Origin: Lonicera japonica
Taxonomy: Eukaryota; Streptophyta; Magnoliopsida; Dipsacales; Caprifoliaceae
Length of the DNA stretch: 64,000 nucleotides
Assembly (NCBI GenBank): GCA_021464415.1
Contig: CM038467.1
Location: forward strand, 66,283,159 to 66,347,158
Reading direction: 5' to 3'
The notes below the pieces were generated by a model. That model was not told the origin of the DNA and made no database searches. It was given only the letters and a program-made list of their open reading frames with translations. This document shows positions 12,490 through 23,819 of this stretch, one piece after another (positions within the stretch are counted from its first letter, which is position 1; each line of letters begins with the position of its first letter). Position numbers and translations under genes: made by a program.

Positions 12490-12866
12490 CATATTTATAC
12501 ATATATATATATATATATATGATATTTTTAAATATATATACTTGCTTTATAATTTTTTATCTAACCCTAAATACATCTTCACTTCACTCTCTCAGTCCTC
12601 AGCCGCCTTCCACTCTTTTCTCATTTTCATTCTTGAGTTCACTCTTATCTAGTCATCTTCATTCTTCACACTACCCCTCTCATCCACCATCGGCCACTCC
12701 ACCTCTCATCTTCACAGTCACAGTCCTCCTCTCTTCACACTCCGCCTCTCTCGTCTTATCACACTCGCCTTCTTTTCGCATCTTCGCTCTGATCCTCAGA
12801 TTCTTCACACCGGGCACTCCAACACCAGCCGCCGGCCACCATGAGCTCGCATCTCGTCGAATCTGG
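12490..12866 (+). promoter_or_regulatory. Promoter-like TATA tract and pyrimidine-rich leader
   Basis: A (TA)n tract at about 12500-12522 precedes a C/T-rich, GC-richer stretch (12560-12860) unlike its surroundings. It ends in 'atgagctcgcatctcgtcga' and a possible splice donor (ctg|gtaaaa) near 12866. This resembles a plant 5' leader plus first exon. It lies about 750 bases upstream of the gamma-tubulin exons and may be a captured promoter, but the short peptide it could encode does not match a gamma-tubulin N-terminus. Open reading through it is compositional. Confidence 0.35.
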
Positions 12867-12914
12867 TAAAATCTCTTTTCTCTCTCTTTCCCGTCGACTT
12901 TATGCCTCAGGATC

Positions 12915-12938
12915 CCCCCCCCCCCCCCCCCAAAAAAA
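12915..12938. repeat. Poly-C then poly-A run
   Basis: A run of about 17 C residues is followed directly by a run of A residues. It is low-complexity and its exact length may be a sequencing artefact. Confidence 0.8.
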
Positions 12939-13091
12939 ATACCCCCTAATTTCTCTTCTATAATAGATTGAACAATGTTCGTGGCCCAACCTTCGTTAAG
13001 ACAGATTTGATTCAGTGATATTTGTCACAGTCATGATTAAAACATCCCCTAATTTCTCTTGTACAATAGATTGAACGATTCAGTGATATTT

Positions 13092-13123
13092 GTCTCTATC
13101 TATCTATCTATCTATCTATCTAT
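13092..13123. repeat. (TCTA)n microsatellite
   Basis: Seven or so tandem CTAT/TCTA units within the captured region of the CACTA element. Confidence 0.9.
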
Positions 13124-13618
13124 TTTTTGGTATAGCAATGCCATTTGTGACGGGAATGGAATATTCGATTGATAGTATAAAACATCGGATTAATTTTCGA
13201 ATGGCTTCCTTATGTTAATTTCGATTGATTATCTGTAACTCTAAAGGCGTACTATGAAACAATGGAGGATCTGGATTTAAAGGCGTGACCTTGTGCATTC
13301 TTAGATGCTGCTACTCCATAAAAAATTCGGCTATTTGCCTAGGTGACTGCCTCAGCGGTTTAGGCAGCAAGGGTACCTTCGCGGACTTCACTCATTCTTT
13401 TTAGGTATTTTCTTTTGTGCGTGAATTGTGATTTTTTCCTTTTAGATAACATTGTACAGTTAGACTATATATAGACGTGCGTGAAATGAGGATGTGAACT
13501 ATGGCATCCTATTTATAGGCTTGCTTGTTAACTTTATCGTGCAGGCTTTATTATTAGAAGTATTCATGATTCTATCAAAAATTTAAACTGGTATTCTGAT
13601 ACAAATATTTTTTGGCAG

Positions 13619-14525
13619 GCTAATATGATTCGTAAAACTACTGTTTTAGATGTGATGAGAAGAATTCTTCAGGTAAAACAACTATCAGTTTTCAATTGCA
13701 TTAAGGAGTTAATGTGAACAATGTACATTTTCAGACTTGAGAAGTACATAGTGCTTCTGTTAACTGATGATCTTGTTTTTCTAACTAATGCAACTTTGTA
13801 TTTACCACTTGGCTGCATTATTATAGAACTCAATATATACAAAAGTGTCTCCTTAAAGGTTTATACACATGAACACGGGTGTAATAAGTTTTGTCTGCTA
13901 TTGAAGTTTTGAGTAACTATTTGTGATGCTACTTGTGTTACGTAATCAGGTTCATGAAAGTCTGCAGAGAATACGTGAAAGAAAGCTTGTCAATTTTATT
14001 GAATGGGGGCCTGCAAGCATTCAGGTACATTAATAACAACACTCAGTCATTACAATATATTCATTCATGTCATGTTTATTGAAGTTATTACTATGTTTAT
14101 ACCTTTTTCTTTTTCTAATGCCACCTCCCTTTCTTTTCTTCAGGTTGCTCTTTTAAGGAAGTCTCCTTATGTTCAAGCAAGTCTCTTGATCAACATTCTT
14201 TCTGTAATTTTATGTAGCTATACCTTTATTTTTTTTTTAAATATGAAACATCAGGATAAAGATCTTTCAGAATTTGATGAATCAAGAGAGGTAATTGAGA
14301 GTTTGGTTGATGAGTATCAGGCTTGCGAGTTCCCTAATTACATCAAAGGGGGAATGGAGGTATATACCCTACTGGCCTGTCCAGCATAGCTCTCATTTTT
14401 TCTTTATATTCATAACTCTCATTTAGTCTCATTAACGAGTTCATATGTTTATTCAAGATCCGGATCACGTGCTAACAGGAGAAGGAAATGCTACTAGAAC
14501 AGTGGATCCGAAGTTAGCAGTTTGA
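13619..14525 (+). pseudogene. Captured gamma-tubulin gene fragment (C-terminal half exons)
   Basis: Five exon-like blocks with introns match gamma-tubulin in order. They are 13619-13672 (NMIRKTTVLDVMRRILQ), 13950-14024 ([12 protein letters not shown], then WGPASIQ), 14144-14176 (VALLRKSPYVQ), 14255-14359 (DLSEFDESREVIESLVDEYQ, ending GGME) and 14458-14525 (DPDHVLTGEGNA, ending VDPKLAV and a stop). Acceptors are AG throughout. Donors are GT, except a GC-type site after the third block. The host gene nucleates microtubules in the gamma-tubulin complex. This copy lacks the N-terminal GTP-binding half and at least two internal exons (after block 1 and after block 3), and the last junction is one base out of phase. 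It lies wholly inside the CACTA element. Retained introns show DNA-level capture, not retroposition. It cannot make a working tubulin; a chimeric transcript is possible. Confidence 0.92.
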
Positions 14526-15805
14526 ACCAACTAACCATGTATGTTACAACCACCCTACTCGAAATTTGCCTAAATTATGTTTTTTTTTTTTAAACTTTTA
14601 AGCCTTATATTATGCAATTACCGGTTGCATGTTGATGTGCCATAGAGTTGTACATAGCTTTGAATTCTGAATAATATTCTTTTTGTAAAAGAAAAAAATA
14701 TTGCCTTCTGTAGTTTCACTCCCAGATAAGTAAAACTGGGAAATTCTATCTCTTGAAGTTAATCATAGGTAAAAACAAACAGCATCTATCTCTTGAAGTT
14801 AATCATTTAACCATCACAATTCTAAATTCATTTACGCTATGGTTTTTAAGTGTTAGCATCACTATACATTTACACTAATGGTTTTTAAGTGTTGTTTCCG
14901 TAGAAACTAATGACATCACAATTCTAAACTCATGATGACACGAAAGGTACCAAATGTCATGATGTTCTTCATAAATAATTGTATTTCCATGAAAAGTCTA
15001 GAAATTTTGGGAGTTTGGACCACTCGAAGAGAGATAATTTTTCTCAGCTGCAACATGGAGAGATAATTATGTTGAAATTTGTCGGTACATTTAATTGAAC
15101 CAAAGCATGAAAAATAAACTTATATACATATCAAGGTCAAGCATCTTAAGGAGGGTAAAGAATAATCTATGTGAATAAGCCCCAAAGCAATCAGAAGTAG
15201 TATATACAGAGTGATCTGAGAAGAAATTGTGTTGAAATTTGTCCGTACATTTTATTTTTCTACAATTGAAACTGTTAATTCCTGAAGCCTCTTCCCGTTT
15301 GTACTGTTAAGTCAATTGTTATACTCAAGTTATATGGCCAGGTATAGTACTCTAAGCAAATTTGTAGAGAGATGATGTTTTTTAACATATAGATTGCTTT
15401 TGATGAACCTTTTTTTTTTTTACCTATGTTTTAGTATTTATAATTTTTAATTTGTTTGATTGTACTATCCTTCATTAAATTAACTTACTATGGTAAAACC
15501 TACTTTTGCATTGTTTTGCACATAGGAGATATAAGTTTTACATGAACAGACTATATATATGACATTTATATACACTCACAGATACATTCGTTGTATATAC
15601 GTTCATTGGTATCTAATTGTTGGATTAGAAATATGCTTGTCTGGGTGCATTTAAAAAACACTGCTCATTATATTTTCATGAAAAACAAATATAATCAAAC
15701 ACCTTCTAGGGGAGCTTGTTGGAATGTTGTTAGCTTATCATTATCCAAACATGTATACTTTTTTTAAAAGCAAAAAATAAATATGTGTATGTATGTATGT
15801 ATATA
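14526..15805. other. CACTA interior, short local duplications only
   Basis: No coding motif recognised. Short direct repeats occur: 'atctatctcttgaagttaat' twice (about 14745 and 14785), 'atggtttttaagtgtt' twice (about 14840 and 14878), and 'gttgaaatttgtcggtacat' with a near copy (about 15070 and 15233). These point to small local duplications. Confidence 0.5.
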
Positions 15806-16088
15806 AGGAAGGATCTGAAGAGGACCATTTCTTTTGTCCTTAAATGCAAACTAATCATTTTGAGGAAGTAAATGGATGAATTTTTTTTTATCAAACTTGG
15901 GTTACTAAACATTTTAAAAATTTAACAGCAAGAAATGCTCATATATATAAATTTTTTAGTTAACCCTCTTTACAATAGAATTTTTCGATAAAATTTGGTG
16001 GAGATGATATACTAATCATGTTGATCATCTTCACTAAGTTTCATCAAAAAATTAATTTATTTACCCTCTCAAAATGATTGGTCCGCAT
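15806..16088. mobile_element. Truncated copy of the GGAAGGATCT MITE family
   Basis: It begins GGAAGGATCTGAAGAGGACC and follows the element at 48403-48790 in order ('aatcattttgaggaagtaaa', 'ttggtggagatgat', 'aaaatgattggtcc'). It stops near 16088, before the right terminal inverted repeat, so the right end is lost. It is nested in the CACTA element. Confidence 0.75.
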
Positions 16089-16884
16089 AATTCATCGATT
16101 TATTAATATTTTGTTTTTAATTAGACAATTATAAAAAAGTATAAATTGCATAGAAGGGGGCAAACTCTCTAAAGCTACAAAAAAGTATAATTTGTCATTT
16201 ATCTTAAATTCTAACATCCCACAATAATCCTTCATAAGAGCAAGTTGTGAAATAGTTGCTTAAGTTTTTTTGTTTAACTTGTGTTTGGAGAAAACAATAA
16301 AGCATGAGTGCGAAAAATGTGGTTGTTGATTGGTAGTGAGAAAACTGATTGGAGTGTATTGTTGTTTGTTACAGGAGGTAAGGTTTCCGCAATTGACAAC
16401 GTTGAGTGGAGAACAGAGAACAAGCTAAGAAAATTGTGGAAACCTTTGTGAATGGTTTTCGCAATTGGGGTGTATTGATGATCCTAACTTTTGCGAATGG
16501 ACGTGCAGTCTGAAAGTCTTACATCTCGAACCAAGCTAAGAAAAGATAGATGGCAATGTTACTACCTTAAACTTTGATTCATATGTACCAAATATTAACT
16601 TTCTTTTATAGTGTTTTTTTGTTATCTCCTTTTTGGTTAGAGTGATACATGTTATAACATTTTAACTTGTATTTACATTAACCTCAATATTTTGTACATT
16701 ATCGTGTTATTAATTTCGACTTTGTGGAGTATATTATCGTTTTTAATTGAAATATATTTGATGGTGTTAGGTTGGACTAGATTGAGATTTTATTTGAGAT
16801 TTGTTGGTACCGGGCTGAAAAAATCCCAAAATTGAAAAAAGTCAAAAATGTGACTGGACCAAAAAAAAGAAAAGAAAATGTCGA
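16089..16884. other. CACTA interior, nothing firmly recognised
   Basis: A less AT-rich patch at about 16290-16545 contains a repeated phrase ('gtttccgcaattg' and 'ttttcgcaattgg'). It could be a remnant exon of a transposon or host gene, but no family motif was recognised. Confidence 0.3.
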
Positions 16885-17276
16885 AAATATAAATTTACAA
16901 ACTGGTACAGTTTTGGCACGGCTAAACACTGTTCCAAAAAAGTGACAAAAATTGTACCTCAATGAAGGTGTTAGGTATAACGACACGTGGAGAAATACAA
17001 AAGTGACCCGTGGTCAGATGAAGAAATAACATGTGGCAATTGGCTCGAAAATGGGGTAGAATCAGAAACGGATTTGGAACGGTTTTTAACCGTTCCAAAA
17101 CCATTCCAGTTTTAGTATGAAAAGGGTACGGTTTGACTAAAATATAACTCGAAATGGGAACGGATATAGCCGTTCCAAAAAAAATACCACGCCTGTTTTG
17201 GGCACGGTCGGGAGCCGTTCCAGATCCGTTTTGGAACGGTTTTAAGCAGTGCCTGTTTGGCATTTCTGGTGTAGTG
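16885..17276. repeat. Right terminal and subterminal region of the CACTA element
   Basis: Multiple palindromic subterminal units occur near 16905-16935, 17076-17096, 17158-17178 and 17199-17222 (ggaacggtttttaaccgttcc and variants). They lead to the terminal inverted repeat ending GGTGTAGTG at 17276. Confidence 0.85.
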
Positions 17277-17365
17277 CCTTGTGTGCATAATCTATTAGCT
17301 CAAAGGCAATTAAGAAAGATGAGAATACAAACCATGCACCCATTTCTTACTCTATTACAATTTGC

Positions 17366-17508
17366 CTAGAATTCAGGACTAGATTTTAGGACCGCCTTAG
17401 CTTTCTCAACAAGCCCACCCGAGACATAGTTGTTAGCTAAGAAGGTATTAGTAATCACTCCCCGCTCCACTTCAACTAGCTTACAGTCAAGATCCACTCC
17501 AAAACCCA
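17366..17508 (-). pseudogene. Unidentified C-terminal exon fragment
   Basis: The minus-strand frame reads 'GVDLDCKLVEVERGVITNTF' and ends 'AKAVLKSSPEF' plus a TAG stop. Composition is protein-like and the stretch is GC-richer than its surroundings. An AG acceptor precedes it on the minus strand at about 17509-17510. I do not recognise the family, and no upstream exon was found on the minus strand towards 18.8 kb. It abuts the right end of the CACTA element, which may have inserted into the 3' untranslated part of this gene or gene relic. It could equally be a chance open stretch. Confidence 0.4.
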
Positions 17509-17519
17509 CTGCTCACTAT

Positions 17520-18850
17520 TTGATGTTGCTAAATCACTTGATCAATGAATTGACTTTTGTTTTCAAACAAAAACATATATGCAAAACTATCATTTAAAAT
17601 TAACTGCTGTATCTTTTATATCATGGCTGTGAGATATATGCTCAAATCCATATTCAATGTAAGGGATTGAAAACTGAATCTCATGATAACTAGAGGGCAA
17701 AAGGTAAACAATCATCTGGCATTAAACAATGCTTAAAATGAATTAATGAAATGTAAAATGTAATTCGAGAACTGTAAAGGGAGATTATTTTTGAAATATT
17801 TCAGTAGACGAAAAGCAAAACTAAGAGAAATCCTGAGAGATCCCATTAAGGTGTTAAATTTTTTACTGGGTTTAGTTGTGTATAAAAATTGAAATTAAAT
17901 GTGGCTGAAGAAATCGTACTATTTGCTTGAGCTGAAGTCATTATAAATGTTTCTTTGGACGAGAAACTTTTTTTCAAAAGGGCTTTTATTTCAAGGCGTC
18001 GCTAACTTTAGCCTTAATATAGGCCATAATATATTTTAGAAAACAATGACAAAACCCCAATGGGACAATGTGAAGTCTCCTTCAACATCCTTAACTATAG
18101 TGAGAGGAGAAGATTTGGTATGAGTGAGATTAAAAAATTACCCTTCATGACCACAAATATGAAGAATGCACGTTATCACCACTTGATCAAATACCATATC
18201 ATGTGCTTATTATGTTTTGAGAATCTAAAAAAAAAATATGTGAGGAATTACAAGGTTTATTCCACATGCATCGTGTGTGCAAAAAGTTTTAGTACATAAT
18301 AAGGAGAAACAACAGTTCGATCAGCGAGAAGTAAAATTTTAGAAAGAGGATAAAAGAAATAGAAGCAAAAGAAAGAAATTCATATGTAATTGTTTTAACT
18401 GCACCTACAAGGCCTTCGCATATAGACTTTTTACTATTTTGAGTAATCTCACAAAATAATTTCTCAAAAAAAAAAAACAAAAGTACTAGATATCTCAGTC
18501 TTAAATAGAGAGATGACAAAATTCCTCAATCGACTTCTGCTAACATTTGTATACTATGAATAGTTTGGAAACTTGGTTTTCGAAAATGTCCTAGAGACAA
18601 AAAAACAAAAGAACGGTTAGAATTTACTCAACTTTAACATGAAGGGTTCAGAACTACTCTTGCAACTCAGTTTTCCCACCAAAATCTCTCTCTTTATGCA
18701 TAACGCACGCGGGGACAGAAAACTTACCTGCTGTGTCAATTTTTGAACTAAATTAAGTAATACATTTCATAAAATTTATAGTTCTAAAAGGTGCTCTCTG
18801 TGACCAAAAAACAAAAGGGCCTCTCTGAAACCTATCAATCGAGACCATTT
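17520..18850. other. Intergenic, nothing recognised
   Basis: AT-rich, without recognisable coding motifs. A minus-strand CAG|GTAAGT donor-like site near 18725-18735 is the only splice-like signal noticed. Short open stretches at 18060-18299 and 18289-18519 show no family motif. Confidence 0.4.
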
Positions 18851-18851
18851 G

Positions 18852-19477
18852 TCTATATGTATACTATATATAAACGTTTGAATAACTCAAGTGTTTTGCT
18901 CTTCTTCTTTCTTTTGAACACAAATATGTCATTTGATTTTATATAAATGATTTTAAGATATGCATTAAATAAAACAATATAACTTCATATATTTTTATAT
19001 TAATATTAGTATTGTAAATAAAATCAAACTCTACACAATTTTGCTAATTTAATTAAACAAAAATTTTAAGCTAGATTTGTATTAAATAAAATAGTATAAG
19101 ACTACAAGTGTATAACTCCATATATTTATATACTAGTATTAGTATTCTAGATAAATTTAAACTCTGCTTTATTCGGCTAAAGTAATTAAAGAAATTAGAA
19201 TTTATGTTAAATTATATGTTTTGAATAAAACTTCTATAGAACTTCATAACAAATTTTCAAAGAGGAAAGTTATTTAACATATCACATTAAAATTACAAGA
19301 CTTTTAGGTCGATAAAAAATCAAATGAATTTTTACACTTGATATTATGTTTTGTTTCTTTGTTATCATTTTTATTTCATACTAATTACTCAATTCTTAGT
19401 TTTATATATTTATTAATGAATTTAATAACATTTTTCAAATACTAAAATCACGTGCAATACACGTGCATAAAAATTGG
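18852..19477 (+). mobile_element. Helitron-like element, plus orientation
   Basis: The plus-strand 3' end has the hairpin CACGTG-CAATA-CACGTG (about 19449-19465), then 'cataaaaa' and TTGG, a decayed CTRR, followed by T. Interior phrases ('aaactctgctttattcggct', 'aataaaatcaaactctac') are complementary to repeats of the Helitron at 39546 (gccaaataaagtagagttt), so both belong to one family. The left boundary near 18852 (TCTATATGTATAC) is approximate because the preceding base is G, not A. Confidence 0.55.
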
Positions 19478-19632
19478 TAAATTATATATCGCGTTGAAAT
19501 CATGTTTCTAGAACCACAGTCTTGTATCCATAGATAGTCAAACCAACAAACATGCTTAAAGTTCTTTTATACATATTTAAATAATTTCCTATATATACAC
19601 ATTAGATTCCCTATACGACTCACCAAATCTAA

Positions 19633-20524
19633 GGGAGGTGTATTCAATTCAGATTTTAAAAGATTCTAATTGACTTTTTAAAATTCGTGAATTCTGTTAA
19701 GTCTATGGATTGTTTTAAATTCATACAGAATTTGACAGATTTTAATGCATGGATTCTTTGGGATTTTTGCAGATTTTAATAAGTCCATGAATTTCTGCAG
19801 ATTTTAATAAGTCCATGGATTTATGCAGATTTTAATAAGTTCATCAAAAAAATCAAAAATCAAAAATCAAAAGACAAAAGACCAATAATAAAATAAATTA
19901 ATTACGAGTTTAAAGTAATATTATCAAAAATGTAAAGACAATTAACGAAATACATTATAAAAATTCATACTGCACACACAAAATTAGACTTCTCACCCAC
20001 TAGTAATTTTTAATGAAATTGACATGAATTGTTTTTAAAAATTTGAACAATAATTAGCGGTCTAACCATTTGAAATTATGTTAATGGGCGTGATAGCCAC
20101 ATTAGTAAAAGGGAGAATAGAGACTTTATAGGGACGAAGAATAAATTATAATGCGTTCATCACATAATAAGAAATTTGTATTTTGAGAGAGAGGGGGAGG
20201 GGGAAGGGGGGAGAGAGAGGGGAGAGAATGTTGAGTAAAGTTTTTAAAAGAATTAGAAATCCATCTGAAATCTCTGGGTAAATGAGAAGATTTTAAGATG
20301 AATTTTTATGTATAAAAAAGGCTTTACAATCCACCAAAATCCACCACTAATTAAAATCCTACTAAGTCATTAGACTTTTGAATACCATGAGATTTAGATG
20401 GATTTTTTAAAATCTTAATTGAATACATTAAGATTTTAAAAGACTTTTTAAAATCTCAATTGAATACCCATGAATTTTAAAAATCCATTAAAATCCTATA
20501 TATTCTAAATCCAATACACCCCCC
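19633..20524. mobile_element. PIF/Harbinger-like MITE
   Basis: Ends are GGGAGGTGTATTCAATTCAG and the complement of GGGGGGTGTATTGGATTTAG. Flanking TAA trinucleotides at 19630-19632 and 20525-20527 fit the 3-bp duplication of PIF/Harbinger elements. Subterminal 'gcagattttaataagtccat' is repeated three times (19768-19850). A GA/GGGGA-rich microsatellite lies at about 20187-20228. Length is 892 bp; no transposase. Confidence 0.75.
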
Positions 20525-20527
20525 TAA

Positions 20528-21291
20528 GTTATTCCTGCAGTAAAAGAAAAGCCAAACAACAAAATACATCTATTACTTACATGCATGTTCAATTCTAGAC
20601 ATAAAAATTTTGCACACTCAATGTTTAGCATCTTCATTAATAATTTAGAATTTGTAAGTTCAAATTTTAAGAAAAATTCTATTTATACTACCAAAAATAC
20701 TTAAAATCGCCCCAATAAAAAAACTATAAAACTAAATTATACACTGTAATTTTTTGCGGTAAAATTTGAAAAAAAAAATTTGTTTCCTATTTCGATCAAA
20801 ATAATAAAGTTGGTCAAGTATCACATAGAAAGTGAGAATTATTTATGTGGGGCCAACCAGTAACCTTCTGTAATTAATATAATTGAATAAACCAACGGCT
20901 CTCAATATTTTTATTCCTTAGTTTCATTTTATTACGATGAGTTTTTTATTTAACAAATTTGTATGCATATATTTATTTCTTAATGTGTTTTTTGTAATAT
21001 ATAAATTCTTATCATTGAAATAACTTTACTTTATTTTTTAATATAAAAAATTAATATATATATTTATAATAAGACATCTTTTTTAATTTTGCTCAGGGAT
21101 TAAAAATGGTTAGAACTAAAAATGGCTCTGCCATTCAACCTGTTTTTAGTATGATTTTTTTTATTAAGGGTTTATTTGTTAACAAATTAAAAAATAATAT
21201 AAAAGATAATTAAATTTTTTAAGAAATTTATGAAATTTTTTTTGAATGTGATAAATAACTAATTTTCACAAAAAATAAAAGAGACCAAGAA
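20528..21291. other. Intergenic, nothing recognised
   Basis: AT-rich spacer with no recognised motif. Confidence 0.4.
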
Positions 21292-21299
21292 CTTCTAGT

Positions 21300-22326
21300 T
21301 AGGGCTGGATTCGGTTTGGTTACCGAACCGAACTCTTATTACCGAACCGAACCGAACAATTTCGGTAACACTAAAATTAAAATCAATCCCAAACCGATTA
21401 TTATACGGTAACCGAAAATTCGGTAACCAAAAATTCGGTACGGTATAATAGAATTTTCGGTATTACCGAAATTGCAAAAAACAAATACCAAACAGCAAAG
21501 CAGCACAACAGAAAGTGAGAAAACATACATAGTAAAAGTATAAAACTATTCTTTATAGTTTATTTATAAGATGAGCACAATTTATAATATATATATATAT
21601 ATATATATCCACCAATGACCACTGTCCTTAACTCCATATACATCATACATGTGCATCAGTGCATGTGCCATTCAAAAATCAAATAAGTCCGTATATCTAA
21701 CCATAGCAGCACACTAAAATAGAGCACTAAATAGACAAACACGAAGCCTCTTGGCCCAGTGGTATAAGGCTGCCACTGAGACAACCTTGGGTCGACTTGG
21801 AGCTCCCAAGGTCGAACCCCGGCGTTGTCAAAATAATGCTTGGCCAGCGGCAGCCACGAACCGCGAACGGGGATTAGTCGAGGTGCGCGAAAGCTGGCCC
21901 GGACACCCCGTGGGGAACCAAAAAAAAAATAAAAAAATAGACAAACACGAGGGACTAAAATAGTGGAGAGTGGAGGCGTGGTTGTGTTGAGCGGACAGAG
22001 CTAGGGGATTGTTATGGAGAGTGTTGAGACTTGAAAGAAAAACTGGGAGTAGAGAGAGAAGTGCAGAAGTATAATTGAATCACTGATCAATTGAAGATTG
22101 GCCTTTTTTAGGGGGAGGCTTAACAATAAAAATTATTTTAAAACTTTTTTTTTTTAAATTCGGTTCGGTTCGGCGAAACTGAACCATTCTATTGGCCATA
22201 CCGTTTTGTACCGTTTGAATTTCGGTAACCGACTTTCGATTACCATTTAAAATCGGTTCGGTTCGGTTCGATTTATTTTTTTAAACGGTTCGGTTTTCGG
22301 TTTTTCGGTAAAAAATGTCAGCCCTA
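21300..22326. mobile_element. Non-autonomous hAT-type element
   Basis: It is flanked by a perfect 8-bp duplication CTTCTAGT (21292-21299 and 22327-22334). Ends are TAGGGCTGG and the complement of TAGGGCTGAC. Subterminal regions are packed with 'accgaaccgaa' and 'ggttcggttcgg' motifs in inverted arrangement. There is no transposase. It contains a SINE insertion at 21745-21935. A related element is at 37911-38789. Confidence 0.9.
21745..21935 (+). mobile_element. tRNA-derived SINE
   Basis: It is flanked by a perfect 15-bp duplication (aatagacaaacacga at 21730-21744 and 21936-21950). Near the 5' end is an RNA polymerase III A-box-like motif (tggcccagtggtataaggc, about 21752-21770), followed by a B box (ggtcgaacccc, about 21811-21821), and the element ends in an A-rich tail. 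Length is 191 bp. It is GC-rich against an AT-rich surround. It would depend on LINE machinery for movement. The perfect duplication suggests a fairly recent insertion. Confidence 0.93.
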
Positions 22327-22374
22327 CTTCTAGTCATAAAAAAAGTTTGAGGGGAAAATTAACTTTGTTCGTAA

Positions 22375-22580
22375 AAATAATTATACTAATTTTCGGCGGT
22401 AAATCTTTATCGTTAGTGGCAAAGAAATGTAAAAATAAAATATAAAAAATCAGGAACTAAATGAATGGGCAAGAATTCCCGTCAAAGAGATAAAGATTTA
22501 AGGGGAGAATTATTACGTTTTAATGCTTGGTTGGTGGGAGTTACAAGATAATAAATTTCCTAACTTTTGAATAGGATGAA
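22375..22580 (+). repeat. Copy of a repeat also at 25150-25420
   Basis: Shares in order 'aaatctttatcgttagtggc', 'aaaaaatcaggaactaaatg', 'aagaattcccgtcaaagaga' and 'gaattattacg' with 25150-25285, then 'ggatgaataat' with about 25400. The two copies bracket 2.6 kb that includes a hAT transposase relic. Confidence 0.7.
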
Positions 22581-23810
22581 TAATGTATCTTTAAAAATTA
22601 TAAAAGATGAGCAAGTGGATTATTTTAGTTGGTAAATCACCCACCTAAATTCATGAGATGTCTTGAGTGTGAGTCTCATCCATAGTGAAGATGATTTTAC
22701 AAAACTGGACTATTAATTTGAAAAGAAATCATAATTTATAATATGACAAACAATATTCAACTAAAATATTCACACAAAAAAAAAGTATCACAATTTCTCT
22801 ATTTATTTAGCTGAAACATTTTTTTTCTTTTTGTATTATTGTTCAATTTATTCCCCAGCTGACTTAATTAAATTTTTAGATCCGTCCCTGAAAACAACTG
22901 TATATGTGAAATTGTGATGCTATTTCTAATTCTTTTGATGCTTCATGTTCGCTTGTTTATGATGTCTCAATCAATCTGCTTAATTTCCTCTCTAGTACTT
23001 TTGATTAAATGATCTCCATTTACTTGAAACAAATTTTTTTTTCAATCTCACTAGTCACTTTTTGCTTTACAAACTCCATTCATTTCAAATTTATATTAGT
23101 GTTTCGATTTAAGAATTTTTAAGAAAAGATATGTTTCATCGTTTAGAACAAAACTTGTTTATTGTTTAATAGTATTTGGTCTATAATGAACTAGAGTAGG
23201 TTAATTTTTTTTTATTAACGTTTAATTAATAGTTTATTTTATCGTGCATTTAATATTCACCGACAATTACATATGGCTTAGCTATTGAAAATTGTGGAAA
23301 GCTAAAGAAAATTAATCGAAGCAGCCTGTCTGACTTCAAATACTGCGGTTTGTAAGCATTGGTTTGTATCTCACTATCAGTTATTGATTTTTTGGAGTCA
23401 CCAACTTGATGACTCAGCATGCAGTACACACTTATTATTAAATTTAAACAATCGTTCATCACTGCGCAAAAAATGGATCTTGGCAGAAAGTCAATGAAGG
23501 ATTGAATAAATTAATAAATTAAAATAATAGAAGAGAGACAATACAAGATTAAATTTCCTTTTCTTTCTATTTTTAAATCATATATATATATATATATATA
23601 CAGCTGTTGAGTTTTGGGGTTCACAATATTTGCTCGAATCGAAGTCAATGAAAGATACGAATAAAATAACACTTCAACAACCTTATAAAAAACCGAGTAT
23701 TTACATAATTTTAAAAAATATATATATTAGCTGTAATATACTTGTATTATTAATATGTTATTTGTCATTCACCACTTTAAATAACCAACATGTCAAATTA
23801 ATTTGCCCTT
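22581..23810. other. Nothing firmly recognised
   Basis: AT-rich, with a (TA)n run at about 23581-23600. No coding family recognised. Confidence 0.4.
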
Positions 23811-23819
23811 TTTTTTAAT

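Larger units (their letters stand above)
9183..17276 (+). mobile_element. CACTA-type (En/Spm) DNA transposon carrying host gene fragments
   Basis: The left end reads CACTACACCAGATTTCGC and the right end is the complement of CACTACACCAGAAATGCC. Both ends carry several copies of a subterminal motif of the form GGAACGGTTTTTAGCCGTTCC, as expected for CACTA termini. The 3-bp flanks (CTT left, CCT right) differ by one base, so the target duplication is imperfect or decayed. Length is about 8.1 kb. No TNP2-like or TNPA-like transposase was recognised inside. Instead it holds gamma-tubulin exons with introns, a GC-richer leader, and smaller nested repeats, so it looks non-autonomous. Strand is given by the captured exons. 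Confidence 0.85.

Noticed and set aside
12519..12869. 116-codon open frame rich in Ser/His/Pro
   Set aside because: Its composition follows from a C/T-rich leader. It has no domain or homology wording, and the opposite reading is as plausible.
21751..21963. 70-codon frame over the SINE
   Set aside because: It covers the tRNA-derived SINE, whose box A/B motifs and duplications explain the sequence; not a gene. The tRNA-like part is not a tRNA gene either, as no cloverleaf or aminoacyl stem is evident.
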